This document shows positions 36,456-44,173 of a stretch of 64,000 nt of DNA, piece by piece. Positions within the stretch are counted from its first letter, which is position 1; every line of letters begins with the position of its first letter. Location: NCBI RefSeq assembly GCF_003173715.1, contig NZ_CP029550.1, positions 4,015,501 to 4,079,500 of the forward strand, read 5' to 3'. Below the pieces are notes generated by a model. That model made no database searches, was not told the DNA's origin, and worked only from the letters and a program-made list of their open reading frames with translations. Made by a program: the position numbers and the translations under genes. Source of the stretch: Methylobacterium durans (GTDB taxonomy: Bacteria; Pseudomonadota; Alphaproteobacteria; Rhizobiales; Beijerinckiaceae).

Positions 36456-37628
36456 TCAGGGACGGATCATGACCTTGATGCAACCGTCCTTCTTGTCCCG
36501 GAAGGTGCGGTACATCTCGGGACCGTCCTCCAGCCCGACGCGGTGGGTGATGACGAAGGACGGGTCGAGCTGACCCTCGTCGATCCGGCGCACGAGGTCG
36601 TCGGTCCAGCGGTTCACGTGGGTCTGCCCGGTGCGCAGGGTGAGCCCCTTGTTCATCAGCGCGCCGAACGGGATCTTGTCGAGCAGGCCGCCGTAGACGC
36701 CCGGCACCGAGAGGATGCCCGCCGGACGGCAGACGTAGATCATCTCGCGCAGGACGTGCGGCCGGTCGGTCTCCAGCATCACCGCCTGCTTGGCGCGGTC
36801 GTACATCGAGTCGATCGTCGCGGTGGCGTGAGCCTCCATCCCGACGGAATCGATGCACTTCTCCGGTCCCTTGCCGCCGGTGAGCTCGTTGAGCCGTGAG
36901 ATCACGCTCTCCTCGGCGAAGTTGATGGTGATGGCGCCGCCGGCGCGGGCCATGTCGAGGCGCTCCGGGACCCGGTCGATGCAGACCACCTGCTTGGCAC
37001 CGAGCAGGATCGCCGAGCGCACTGCCATCTGTCCGACCGGCCCGGCGCCCCAGATCGCCACCGTGTCGGTCGGCTCGATGTCGCATTGCACGGCGGCCTG
37101 CCAGCCGGTCGGCAGGATGTCGGAGAGGAAGAGCACCTGCTCGTCGGTGAGCGAGTCGGGCACCTTTATGTGCGTCTTGTCGGCGAACGGCACCCGCAGG
37201 TACTCGGCTTGGCCCCCCGCGTAGCCTCCGGTGAGGTGCGTGTAGCCGAACAGGCCCGCGGTGGTGTGGCCGAAGGCCTTCGAGGCGATGTGCTTGTTCC
37301 GGTTCGAGCGCTCGCAGACCGAGTAGAAGCCCCGTTTGCACTGGTCGCACTCGCCGCAGATGATCGTGAAGGGGATCACGATCCGCTCGCCCTTCTTCAA
37401 CGCGCCGTTGACGCCCTTGCCGACCTCGACGACCTCACCCATCGTCTCGTGGCCCATGATGTCGCCGTTCTTCATGCCGGGCATGAAGTGATCGTAGAGG
37501 TGCAGATCAGAGCCGCAGATGGCGCAGGCCGTCACTTTGATAATCGCGTCCCGCTCATGCTCGATTTCGGGATCGGGAACGGTATCGCAGCGAATATCCT
37601 GCGTTCCGTGCCAGACGAGTGCGCGCAT
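36456..37628 (-). CDS. Zinc-dependent alcohol dehydrogenase (MDR family, formaldehyde-dehydrogenase-like group)
   Basis: 390 residues from the ATG at 37628. Catalytic zinc: Cys in TACAICGSDLHLY and the GHETMGEV motif. Structural zinc: CGECDQCKRGFYSVC gives the four-cysteine loop. NAD-binding motif: IWGAGPVGQMA. The 390-residue length and SDLHLYDHFMPGMKNGD segment match the group near glutathione-independent formaldehyde dehydrogenase and threonine dehydrogenase. Substrate unknown; a role with formaldehyde or other C1/short alcohols would fit a methylotroph but is inference. A possible FNR/FixK box lies about 90 bases upstream. Confidence 0.88.
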   Translation of the reverse strand: MRALVWHGTQDIRCDTVPDPEIEHERDAIIKVTACAICGSDLHLYDHFMPGMKNGDIMGHETMGEVVEVGKGVNGALKKGERIVIPFTIICGECDQCKRGFYSVCERSNRNKHIASKAFGHTTAGLFGYTHLTGGYAGGQAEYLRVPFADKTHIKVPDSLTDEQVLFLSDILPTGWQAAVQCDIEPTDTVAIWGAGPVGQMAVRSAILLGAKQVVCIDRVPERLDMARAGGAITINFAEESVISRLNELTGGKGPEKCIDSVGMEAHATATIDSMYDRAKQAVMLETDRPHVLREMIYVCRPAGILSVPGVYGGLLDKIPFGALMNKGLTLRTGQTHVNRWTDDLVRRIDEGQLDPSFVITHRVGLEDGPEMYRTFRDKKDGCIKVMIRP

Positions 37629-37713
37629 GTCCGCTTCCTCCGCTCGCCCGCTCAGGGCGGTTCTGCTCAACGAACCCGTGGGAAGCGTCCGGGTTTCAAG
37701 GAAAATACTCAGT

Positions 37714-37727
37714 TTGATCTAGGTTAA
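37714..37727. promoter_or_regulatory. FNR/FixK-like site between alcohol dehydrogenase and MFS genes
   Basis: TTGA-TCTAGG-TTAA differs from the anaerobox consensus TTGA-N6-TCAA at one position and keeps the CTAG-type centre seen in rhizobial FixK sites. It lies 86 bases before the dehydrogenase start and about 100 before the MFS gene. Binding is inference. Confidence 0.35.
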
Positions 37728-37826
37728 GACGCGCGAGAGGCGCGCGCGGCGTGGTCGCCCGTCGATGCTCTGGGCAAAGCCGGCCGTGCGGTCTAACGAG
37801 ACGCGCCTCTCAGCATCAGCTTGACC

Positions 37827-39101
37827 ATGACCCATCCCTCACAGCTCGGCGCCCGCCGCATCCTCGTTGCGAGCTTCGTCGGGACCGCGATCGAGTTCTA
37901 CGATTTCTACGTCTACGCCACCGCCGCAGCCCTGGTGATCGGGCCGAGCTTCTTCCCGCCCGGCGAACCCGGCGTGCAGCTTCTCAGCGCCTTCGCGACC
38001 TTCGCCATCGCCTTCGTTGCGCGTCCGATCGGGGCGGCCCTGTTCGGGCATTTCGGCGACCGGATCGGCCGCAAGGCCACCCTCGTCGCCTCGCTGATGA
38101 TCATGGGCGTCTCGACGGTGCTGATCGGCTGCCTGCCGACCTACGCGGCTGCCGGCTGGTTCGCTCCGGCCGCGCTCTGCATTCTCCGGTTCGGGCAGGG
38201 TCTCGGCTTCGGGGGCGAGTGGGGGGGAGCGGCGCTGCTCGCGGTCGAGAATGCGCCGCCCGGACGCCGGGCATGGTATGGGATCTTCCCGCAACTCGGG
38301 GCGCCGGTCGGCTTCATCTCGGCGAATCTCGGCTTCCTGGCGCTCAGCCTCGGTCTCGACGCGGAGAGCTTCCAGGCCTGGGGCTGGCGAATCCCGTTCC
38401 TCGCCTCGGCGGCCCTCGTCGGGGTCGGCCTCTACGTGCGCCTGAAGCTCACGGAGACGCCGCTGTTCCGCGAGGCCCTGGCCCAGGCGGCGCCGGAGCG
38501 CGTACCGCTCGCCACCATCCTGACACGGCACCGCCGCGCGACGATCCTCGGCACCCTCGCGATGGTGGCCTGCTACGCCGTGTTCTATCTCTCGACCGTC
38601 TTTGCCCTCGGTTACGGCACGACCACGCTCGGCTTCTCGCGGCCGGTCTTCCTGCTGTTCGAGTGCGTGGCGGTCTGCTTCATGGGGCTCGGCATCCCGC
38701 TCTCGGGCGCCGCGGCGGACCGGTTCGGACGGCGGCCGGTCCTGATCACCGGACTTCTCGCCACGATCGGGCTTGGGATCCTGCTCGGGCCGATGCTCGG
38801 CAGCGGGCAGGGTGCCCTCGTCCTCGGCTTCCTCTGCCTCGGGCTTCTGGCGATGGGCTGGCTGTTCGGACCGATGGGTGCGCTGTTACCCGAACTGTTC
38901 CCGACCCGGGTGCGCTACACCGGCGCCTCCGTGACCTACAATCTCGCGGGCATCATCGGCGCGTCCGGCGCGCCCTACCTCGCCCAGCGCCTCGTCGAAT
39001 GGGGCGGCATTGGCCTCGTCGGCGCGTACCTCGCAGCCGCGGCCGCCATCAGCCTCGCGGCCGTCGCGCTGATGCCCGAGACCGCAGAGGCCGACGTCTG
39101 A
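37827..39101 (+). CDS. MFS transporter, metabolite:H+ symporter (MHS/ProP-like) family
   Basis: 424 residues from the ATG at 37827 (a TTG two codons upstream is possible). Twelve hydrophobic segments are visible. MHS features: GTAIEFYDFYVYATAAALV at the start, the GHFGDRIGRKATL loop between helices 2 and 3, and GQGLGFGGEWGGA in helix 4. Members import organic acids, osmolytes or shikimate with protons. The substrate cannot be assigned. It is divergent from the alcohol dehydrogenase operon. Confidence 0.9.
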   Translation: MTHPSQLGARRILVASFVGTAIEFYDFYVYATAAALVIGPSFFPPGEPGVQLLSAFATFAIAFVARPIGAALFGHFGDRIGRKATLVASLMIMGVSTVLIGCLPTYAAAGWFAPAALCILRFGQGLGFGGEWGGAALLAVENAPPGRRAWYGIFPQLGAPVGFISANLGFLALSLGLDAESFQAWGWRIPFLASAALVGVGLYVRLKLTETPLFREALAQAAPERVPLATILTRHRRATILGTLAMVACYAVFYLSTVFALGYGTTTLGFSRPVFLLFECVAVCFMGLGIPLSGAAADRFGRRPVLITGLLATIGLGILLGPMLGSGQGALVLGFLCLGLLAMGWLFGPMGALLPELFPTRVRYTGASVTYNLAGIIGASGAPYLAQRLVEWGGIGLVGAYLAAAAAISLAAVALMPETAEADV

Positions 39102-39170
39102 TCGGGCGGCGCCCATCCCGACGCTGCTAGGAACCAGAGGGACCGCCAAGCTGGCCGATTGTCCGCCTCA

Positions 39171-40463
39171 TCAGTTCTTCTTGTCGAGCGGCCGCCCGAG
39201 CAGGCGGGCGAATTCGGCCTCGATCTCCTCGACCGAGAACGGATTGTTCGCAGCGGACGGCTTCTGGGCGGGCGCTGGTGCCGAAGCCGGCGCGGCGGGC
39301 GGCGGCTGCGATGCGGCCGGCGTCGGGCGCGGCGGGGCGGGCTGCGGCTGGGATGCGGCCGGCGGCGGAGGCTCGGGCAGGAACGGCTTCGCGTCCGCTT
39401 GCGGCTCGGCGGCCGGCTTGCGGGGCTCGGACCGCGCGTCCCGCGGGGGCTCGGCGACGGGTCCGTCCTGCGCGGCGGCCATGCCGGCCGCCATCGGGTC
39501 GATCACCGGCGGCGAGACCGGAGGCGGCGAGGCCGGCTGCGTCTCAGGCTTCGGCGGCGCCTTGGCTGCGGGCGCCGGGCGCGCCTGCGCGGGCGGAGGA
39601 GTCACGCCGGAGGAGGGACGGGCGAGCGCGATCTCGAGTTGGCGCGCCATGTCCGAGAGAATGTTGGCGTCGATGGCCCGGGGTTCGGAGGGCGCGGAGA
39701 CCGGCGGAACCGCGGGCGCGACCGGCGGCTCGGCCGCGCGGGCCGGCGGCTCGCCGACGGTCGCCGTGAACTCGGGCTCGGTGCGAGCGCGTTCGGACGC
39801 CACGTCCGGCCGCGGATTGATCAGCGGCGGCGTCGTGCGGCTGAGGGGCCGCTTCGGCGCAGCCTCAGGCCGGCGCGGCGCTTCCTCGGCGGCCGGGGAC
39901 GCAGGGAGCGGCATGAGCGCCGGCTCGGTCTTGGCCGGCTCCGGAGCGAGAACGGCTTCGTCGAGGGGAGGGGTCACGGACGGAGCCTTGGCCGCACCGG
40001 CTACGCCGCCCGGCGTCACCAACGGCATCTCGAAGGCCGGCTCGAACAGGGGCTCGGCCCGCTGCGCCTCGATCTCGGCGGGCGGCTCCGCCATCGGCTC
40101 GGGCCGCAATGCCGGCTGGCCGCGCTGGATGTGACGCTCGATCACCACATCGTTCGGGCCGCCCACGAGAAGCAGGTGCTCCACGTTATCCCGGCGCAGC
40201 AGAATCAACTGGCGCTGCCGGTCGAGCTCGTAGACGTCGACGATGCCGAGGCGCGGCTGGCGCCCGCGTCCCGCGGACTTCGCCGCGACCGTCAGGCCGC
40301 CTCCGTTGAGAAAGCGGCGCGCGACGAGCACGATGCCCGTCAGCACCGCGAGGATCACGATGAAGATGATGGCGAACTGGAGGACGAAGGAGCCATCCGA
40401 GCCGAAGAACGCTGACAAAGCGGAACTCTCTCGCTGCCGGGGCGGCGACGCCCCATCCGACAC
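39171..40463 (-). CDS. fliO: FliO-like flagellar biosynthesis protein with long Pro/Ala-rich tail
   Basis: 430 residues, GTG start at 40463. Residues 27-49 form the one membrane helix (FVLQFAIIFIVILAVLTGIV), followed by the small FliO domain to about residue 115 with RQPRLGIVDVYELDRQRQLILLRRD and the DNVEHLLLVGGPNDVVIE strand, typical of FliO-type proteins. From 130 to 405 it is Pro/Ala/Glu-rich low complexity. FliO helps assemble the FliP export pore. It is divergent from flgB across a region with two CtrA boxes. Typical FliO proteins are much shorter, so most of this protein is a disordered tail. The symbol rests on the N-terminal third and on position. Confidence 0.75.
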   Translation of the reverse strand: MSDGASPPRQRESSALSAFFGSDGSFVLQFAIIFIVILAVLTGIVLVARRFLNGGGLTVAAKSAGRGRQPRLGIVDVYELDRQRQLILLRRDNVEHLLLVGGPNDVVIERHIQRGQPALRPEPMAEPPAEIEAQRAEPLFEPAFEMPLVTPGGVAGAAKAPSVTPPLDEAVLAPEPAKTEPALMPLPASPAAEEAPRRPEAAPKRPLSRTTPPLINPRPDVASERARTEPEFTATVGEPPARAAEPPVAPAVPPVSAPSEPRAIDANILSDMARQLEIALARPSSGVTPPPAQARPAPAAKAPPKPETQPASPPPVSPPVIDPMAAGMAAAQDGPVAEPPRDARSEPRKPAAEPQADAKPFLPEPPPPAASQPQPAPPRPTPAASQPPPAAPASAPAPAQKPSAANNPFSVEEIEAEFARLLGRPLDKKN

Positions 40464-40506
40464 CCGCCGGTACTATCACGGCACGAGCGGGAGCAGGCAA
40501 TCAACC

Positions 40507-40521
40507 TTAAGACTTCGTTAA
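40507..40521. promoter_or_regulatory. CtrA box 1 in the fliO-flgB divergent promoter
   Basis: Exact TTAA-GACTTCG-TTAA followed by C, matching the CtrA full site TTAA-N7-TTAAC. It lies 44 bases before the fliO start on one side and 123 bases before flgB on the other. Confidence 0.75.
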
Positions 40522-40560
40522 CAGCTTTGCCGAGGCGCGGCAGTCGAACCCGTGCATTGC

Positions 40561-40575
40561 TTAACTCGACGTTAA
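40561..40575. promoter_or_regulatory. CtrA box 2 in the fliO-flgB divergent promoter
   Basis: Exact TTAA-CTCGACG-TTAA followed by CC, 54 bases from box 1 (centre to centre). Two exact sites in one promoter make chance unlikely and fit the known control of class II flagellar genes by CtrA. Confidence 0.75.
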
Positions 40576-40643
40576 CCATGAGGCCGGCAGATTTTGCCGA
40601 CCGTGCGGAGATTGTCCGGCGGAGTTCCTGTGAGGGGCGCACC

Positions 40644-41048
40644 GTGGCCGTCACCGATCTTCCGATCCTCGGAATGCTGCGGACCAAGATGCAGTGGCAT
40701 CAAGCGCGCCAGAAGCTCATCGCCGAGAACGTCGCGAACGCGGACATGCCGGGCTTCCGCCCGCGCGACCTCGCGGGTCTGACGTTCGACCGGGCGACCG
40801 GCGAGCCGGTCGGCGGCAACCCCGGTCTCGCCCGGACATCGGAATCGCACATCGTGCCGGCGGGCACCGAGGCGCCGGGTGCCGATCCGCGCCGCTTCAA
40901 GGGTTTCGAGATCCGCCCGAGCGGCAACGGGGTGAATCTCGAGGAGGAGATGATGAAGGCCGGCGACAACCAGTCGGATTATCAGCTCGCCGCCTCGCTC
41001 TACCAGAAGAGCCTCGACGCCCTGAAGATCGCGGTCGGCAAGCGATGA
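40644..41048 (+). CDS. flgB: Flagellar basal-body rod protein FlgB
   Basis: 134 residues from a GTG with a GAGGGG ribosome-binding site 7 bases upstream. The rod-protein N-terminus is seen (KLIAENVANADMPGFRPRDL) and the C-terminal heptad helix (YQLAASLYQKSLDALKIAVG) that packs in the axial core. Earlier in-frame ATGs would add non-family residues. It forms the proximal rod with FlgC and is the first gene of the flgB-flgC-fliE-fliQ-fliR-flhB operon. Confidence 0.95.
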   Translation: MAVTDLPILGMLRTKMQWHQARQKLIAENVANADMPGFRPRDLAGLTFDRATGEPVGGNPGLARTSESHIVPAGTEAPGADPRRFKGFEIRPSGNGVNLEEEMMKAGDNQSDYQLAASLYQKSLDALKIAVGKR

Positions 41049-41079
41049 TCCTGGGGCTGATCGTTAAGGGCACCGCGCC

Positions 41080-41487
41080 GTGGATTTCCTGAAATCGCTG
41101 AGCATCGCGGCCTCCGGGCTGAAGGCGCAATCCGGCCGCATGCGGATCATCGCCGAGAACATCGCCAACGCGGATTCGGCGCCCGCGAGCCCGACCGCCG
41201 AGCCTTACCGGCGCAAGATCCCGACCTTCAGCCAGCATTTTGACCGCGAGACCGGCGCGACGCTCGTCGAGACCGGCCGGGTGAGGCGCGACTCGACCCC
41301 GTTCCGCGCAAAGTACGATCCCGGCAATCCGGCCGCCGACGCCAAGGGCGAGGTGCGCATGCCGAACGTGAGCGCGCTCATCGAGAACATGGACATGCGC
41401 GAGGCCCAGCGCTCCTACGAGGCGAACCTCAACATGGTCACGGCGACCCGCCGGATGATCTCCCGCACCCTCGAGATCCTGAAATAG
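41080..41487 (+). CDS. flgC: Flagellar basal-body rod protein FlgC
   Basis: 135 residues, GTG start. N-terminal helix LSIAASGLKAQSGRMRIIAEN with IANADSA, and C-terminal EAQRSYEANLNMVTATRRMI are the FlgC signatures that form the rod's coiled core. It follows flgB by 31 bases and precedes fliE by 10, consistent with a single transcript. Confidence 0.97.
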   Translation: MDFLKSLSIAASGLKAQSGRMRIIAENIANADSAPASPTAEPYRRKIPTFSQHFDRETGATLVETGRVRRDSTPFRAKYDPGNPAADAKGEVRMPNVSALIENMDMREAQRSYEANLNMVTATRRMISRTLEILK

Positions 41488-41497
41488 GGAGCCTGCC

Positions 41498-41809
41498 ATG
41501 GCGACGAGCAGCTTCGCGGCGGGCGCCTACGCCGCCGTCCAGAACGTCGGCGGCATCAAGGCACCGCAATCCGTGCAGGCGCCGCAGGGCGCCGGCAATT
41601 TCTCGTCGCTCCTCTCCTCGGCCCTCGACACGGTCGGCGAGACCGGGCGCAAGGCCGATGCGCAGGCGCTCTCCGTCGCCGCCGGCAAGGCCAACGTGGT
41701 CGACGTCGTCACCGCGGTCGCCGAGAGCGAGACCGCCCTCCAGACCCTCGTCGCCGTGCGCGACCGCATGATCTCGGCCTACGAGGAAATCATGCGGATG
41801 CAGATCTGA
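41498..41809 (+). CDS. fliE: Flagellar hook-basal body complex protein FliE
   Basis: 103 residues. The C-terminal part (VVDVVTAVAESETALQTLV then VRDRMISAYEEIMRMQI) is the FliE family core that links the MS ring to the rod. It lies 10 bases after flgC. Standard length, with a short Ala/Gly-rich N-terminus. Confidence 0.95.
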   Translation: MATSSFAAGAYAAVQNVGGIKAPQSVQAPQGAGNFSSLLSSALDTVGETGRKADAQALSVAAGKANVVDVVTAVAESETALQTLVAVRDRMISAYEEIMRMQI

Positions 41810-41840
41810 AGCCCGGCCCGCTGCTCATCCGAGAATTTCC

Positions 41841-42107
41841 ATGACCGGCCTCGCCATCCTCGACGTCGCCCGCGACGGCATCTTCGTGTTCCTGAAGGTG
41901 GCCGGCCCGCTGATGATCGTCGCCCTCGTCGTCGGCCTCGCGGTCTCCCTCGTCCAGGCGCTGACCCAGATTCAGGAGCAGACGCTCATCTACGTCCCGA
42001 AGATCGTCGCGGTCTTCGCCGCGCTCCTCCTGATGCTGCCCTTCATGGGCGATGCGCTCGCGGGCTACATGACCCGCATCGCCGCGCGCATCGCGGCGGG
42101 CGGCTGA
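41841..42107 (+). CDS. fliQ: Flagellar export apparatus protein FliQ
   Basis: 88 residues with two membrane helices (VAGPLMIVALVVGLAVSLVQAL and IVAVFAALLLMLPFMG) separated by TQIQEQTLIYVPK, the FliQ hallmark. It is part of the FliPQR pore of the flagellar type III export gate. fliP is not in this cluster. Confidence 0.96.
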   Translation: MTGLAILDVARDGIFVFLKVAGPLMIVALVVGLAVSLVQALTQIQEQTLIYVPKIVAVFAALLLMLPFMGDALAGYMTRIAARIAAGG

Positions 42108-42139
42108 GACTGAGCCGGCGCGCCCTGCTATGAGACGGC

Positions 42140-42904
42140 ATGAACCTGCTCCTGCCGGGCATCGCGGCGGCCTATCTCCTGACCTTCGCCAGGGTCGGCA
42201 CGCTGATCATGCTGATGCCGGGCCTCGGCGAGCAGCTTGTCTCGGCGCGCCTGCGCCTCGCCTTCGCGCTTCTCGTCTCGCTCGTCCTGTTCCCGGCGGT
42301 GCGCCCGCTCCTGCCCCTGCAGGACGGCGCACTCGCGGGGCCTCAGCTCATCGCGCTCCTGTTCGGCGAGACGTTGATCGGTCTGGTGCTGGGACTGGCC
42401 GTGCGCATGGTGATCGCCGCGCTCCAGACCGCGGGGCTCATCGTCTCCCAGCAGCTCGGCCTCTCCTACGCGATGACGGTCGACCCGACGATGGGCGGCC
42501 AGCAGGCGGCGCTCGGCAACTTCCTCACGCTGCTCGGCGTGACCCTGATCCTCGCGGCGGACCTCCACCATCTCGCCCTCGACGCGATCGGGCGCAGCTA
42601 CGCGGTGCTGCCGCCGAACGGCGTGCCCGGCATGGGCGAGGCCGCGATGCTCGCTCTCAAGGCGATCGGGCGGGGCTTCTCGCTCGCGGTGCAGATCTCG
42701 GCGCCCTTCATCGCCTTCGGCATCCTGTTCAATCTCGGCCTCGGCGTGCTTTCTCGGCTGATGCCGCAATTGCAGGTCTTCTTCGTCGCGGTGCCGGCCT
42801 CCATCTTGATCGGCATGGCGATCCTGCTCGGGGCGCTCGGCGTGATGATGGGGGTGTTCCTGGACGATCTCGGCCGCTACCTCGCGGAGTTCACCGGCCG
42901 CTGA
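42140..42904 (+). CDS. fliR: Flagellar export apparatus protein FliR
   Basis: 254 residues, about six membrane helices. MIVMPGLGE-like segment near the start (LIMLMPGLGEQLVSARLR), LLFGETLIGLVLGLAVRM and DPTMGGQQAALGNFLTLLG are typical of FliR, which seals the export pore with FliP and FliQ. It follows fliQ by 32 bases. Confidence 0.96.
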   Translation: MNLLLPGIAAAYLLTFARVGTLIMLMPGLGEQLVSARLRLAFALLVSLVLFPAVRPLLPLQDGALAGPQLIALLFGETLIGLVLGLAVRMVIAALQTAGLIVSQQLGLSYAMTVDPTMGGQQAALGNFLTLLGVTLILAADLHHLALDAIGRSYAVLPPNGVPGMGEAAMLALKAIGRGFSLAVQISAPFIAFGILFNLGLGVLSRLMPQLQVFFVAVPASILIGMAILLGALGVMMGVFLDDLGRYLAEFTGR

Positions 42905-42933
42905 GCGGCCTTGCCCGGACGGAGGCCTGAGCC

Positions 42934-44001
42934 GTGGCCGAGGGCACCGAGGACGAGGATCGCACGGAGGAGCCGACCCAGCGGCGGCTCGACCAGGCGA
43001 TCGAGCGCGGCGATGTCGCCAACAGCGTCGAGATCAACACGTTCTTCATCCTGGGCACCTTCACGCTGGTGCTGCTGCTCGCCGGTGGTCCGCTTGCCAG
43101 GGCGGCACTCGGCGAGATGCGCGGATTCCTGATGAACGCGCACACGATTCCCTCCGACGGACACGCCTATGAGGTGATGGCGGGTCGCGGCCTGCTCATC
43201 TGGTTGAAGGCGCTTGCGATTCCGGCCGGCGCGATCGTGATCGCGATCATCGCGGCCGGGTTCCTCCAGCATCCCCTCGTGTTCACCACCGAGACCCTTC
43301 AGCCGAAATTCGACCGGATCTCGCCGATGGCGGGGCTGAAGCGGATGTTCGGCACCGAGGCCCTGTTCCAGTTCGGCAAGGGCCTCGCCAAGATGGCGGT
43401 GGTCGGGGTCGTTGCGGGCACCATCCTGTGGAGCGACCGCGACCGGCTGGAGGTCTTCGCCCGGCTCGACCCGGCCGCCTGCCTCCCCGCCATCCTCTCG
43501 CTCGCCCTGAAGCTGCTCGGCGGCGTGCTCGCCGTCTTCCTCGTCATCACCCTCGGCGACGCCCTCTACCAGCGCTACCGCTGGCGCCAGCGCCTGCGCA
43601 TGTCGAAGGAGGAGTTAAAGCAGGAGATGAAGGAGAGCGAGGGCAGCCCCGAGGTGAAGGGCCGCATGAGGCAGCTGCGCGCCGCCCGCGTCAAGAAGCG
43701 CATGATGGCCGCGATCCCGACCGCGACCGTGATCGTGACGAATCCGACCCACTACGCCGTAGCGCTTCGCTACGAGGCTGGGATGCAGGCGCCCGTCTGC
43801 GTCGCCAAGGGCGTCGACTCCCTCGCGCTCCGGATCCGCGCGGTGGCCGCGGAGCACGACGTACCCGTGCTGGAGAACCCGCCGCTGGCCCGCGCGCTGC
43901 ACGCCACCGTCGAGATCGACGAGGAGATCCCGGCCGAGCACTATAAGGCGGTGGCTGAAGTGATCGGATTCGTTCTCAGGTTGCGCAAGCGCGCGGCCTG
44001 A
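42934..44001 (+). CDS. flhB: Flagellar export switch protein FlhB
   Basis: 355 residues from a GTG with a GGAGG ribosome-binding site. N-terminal EDRTEEPTQRRLDQAIERGD, four membrane helices, then the cytoplasmic domain with the self-cleaving NPTH motif (VTNPTHYAVALRYE). FlhB switches export from hook to filament subunits. It is the last flagellar gene here; cckA starts 172 bases downstream. Confidence 0.97.
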   Translation: MAEGTEDEDRTEEPTQRRLDQAIERGDVANSVEINTFFILGTFTLVLLLAGGPLARAALGEMRGFLMNAHTIPSDGHAYEVMAGRGLLIWLKALAIPAGAIVIAIIAAGFLQHPLVFTTETLQPKFDRISPMAGLKRMFGTEALFQFGKGLAKMAVVGVVAGTILWSDRDRLEVFARLDPAACLPAILSLALKLLGGVLAVFLVITLGDALYQRYRWRQRLRMSKEELKQEMKESEGSPEVKGRMRQLRAARVKKRMMAAIPTATVIVTNPTHYAVALRYEAGMQAPVCVAKGVDSLALRIRAVAAEHDVPVLENPPLARALHATVEIDEEIPAEHYKAVAEVIGFVLRLRKRAA

Positions 44002-44173
44002 GTGCCGCCGTGGCGCGATCCGCCATGCGCACGATTCGTGCGCGGCGGTGCCGAAAAGCCACTGTTTGTCCACCTTTATTCGTGAGAGTCCGCCGCAGCT
44101 TCCGGAGACAAATCCCTTGCTGCCCGGGAAGGCTCGGGCGTAACCGGTTCGCGTACGGGTGGATTGAGGCCTG

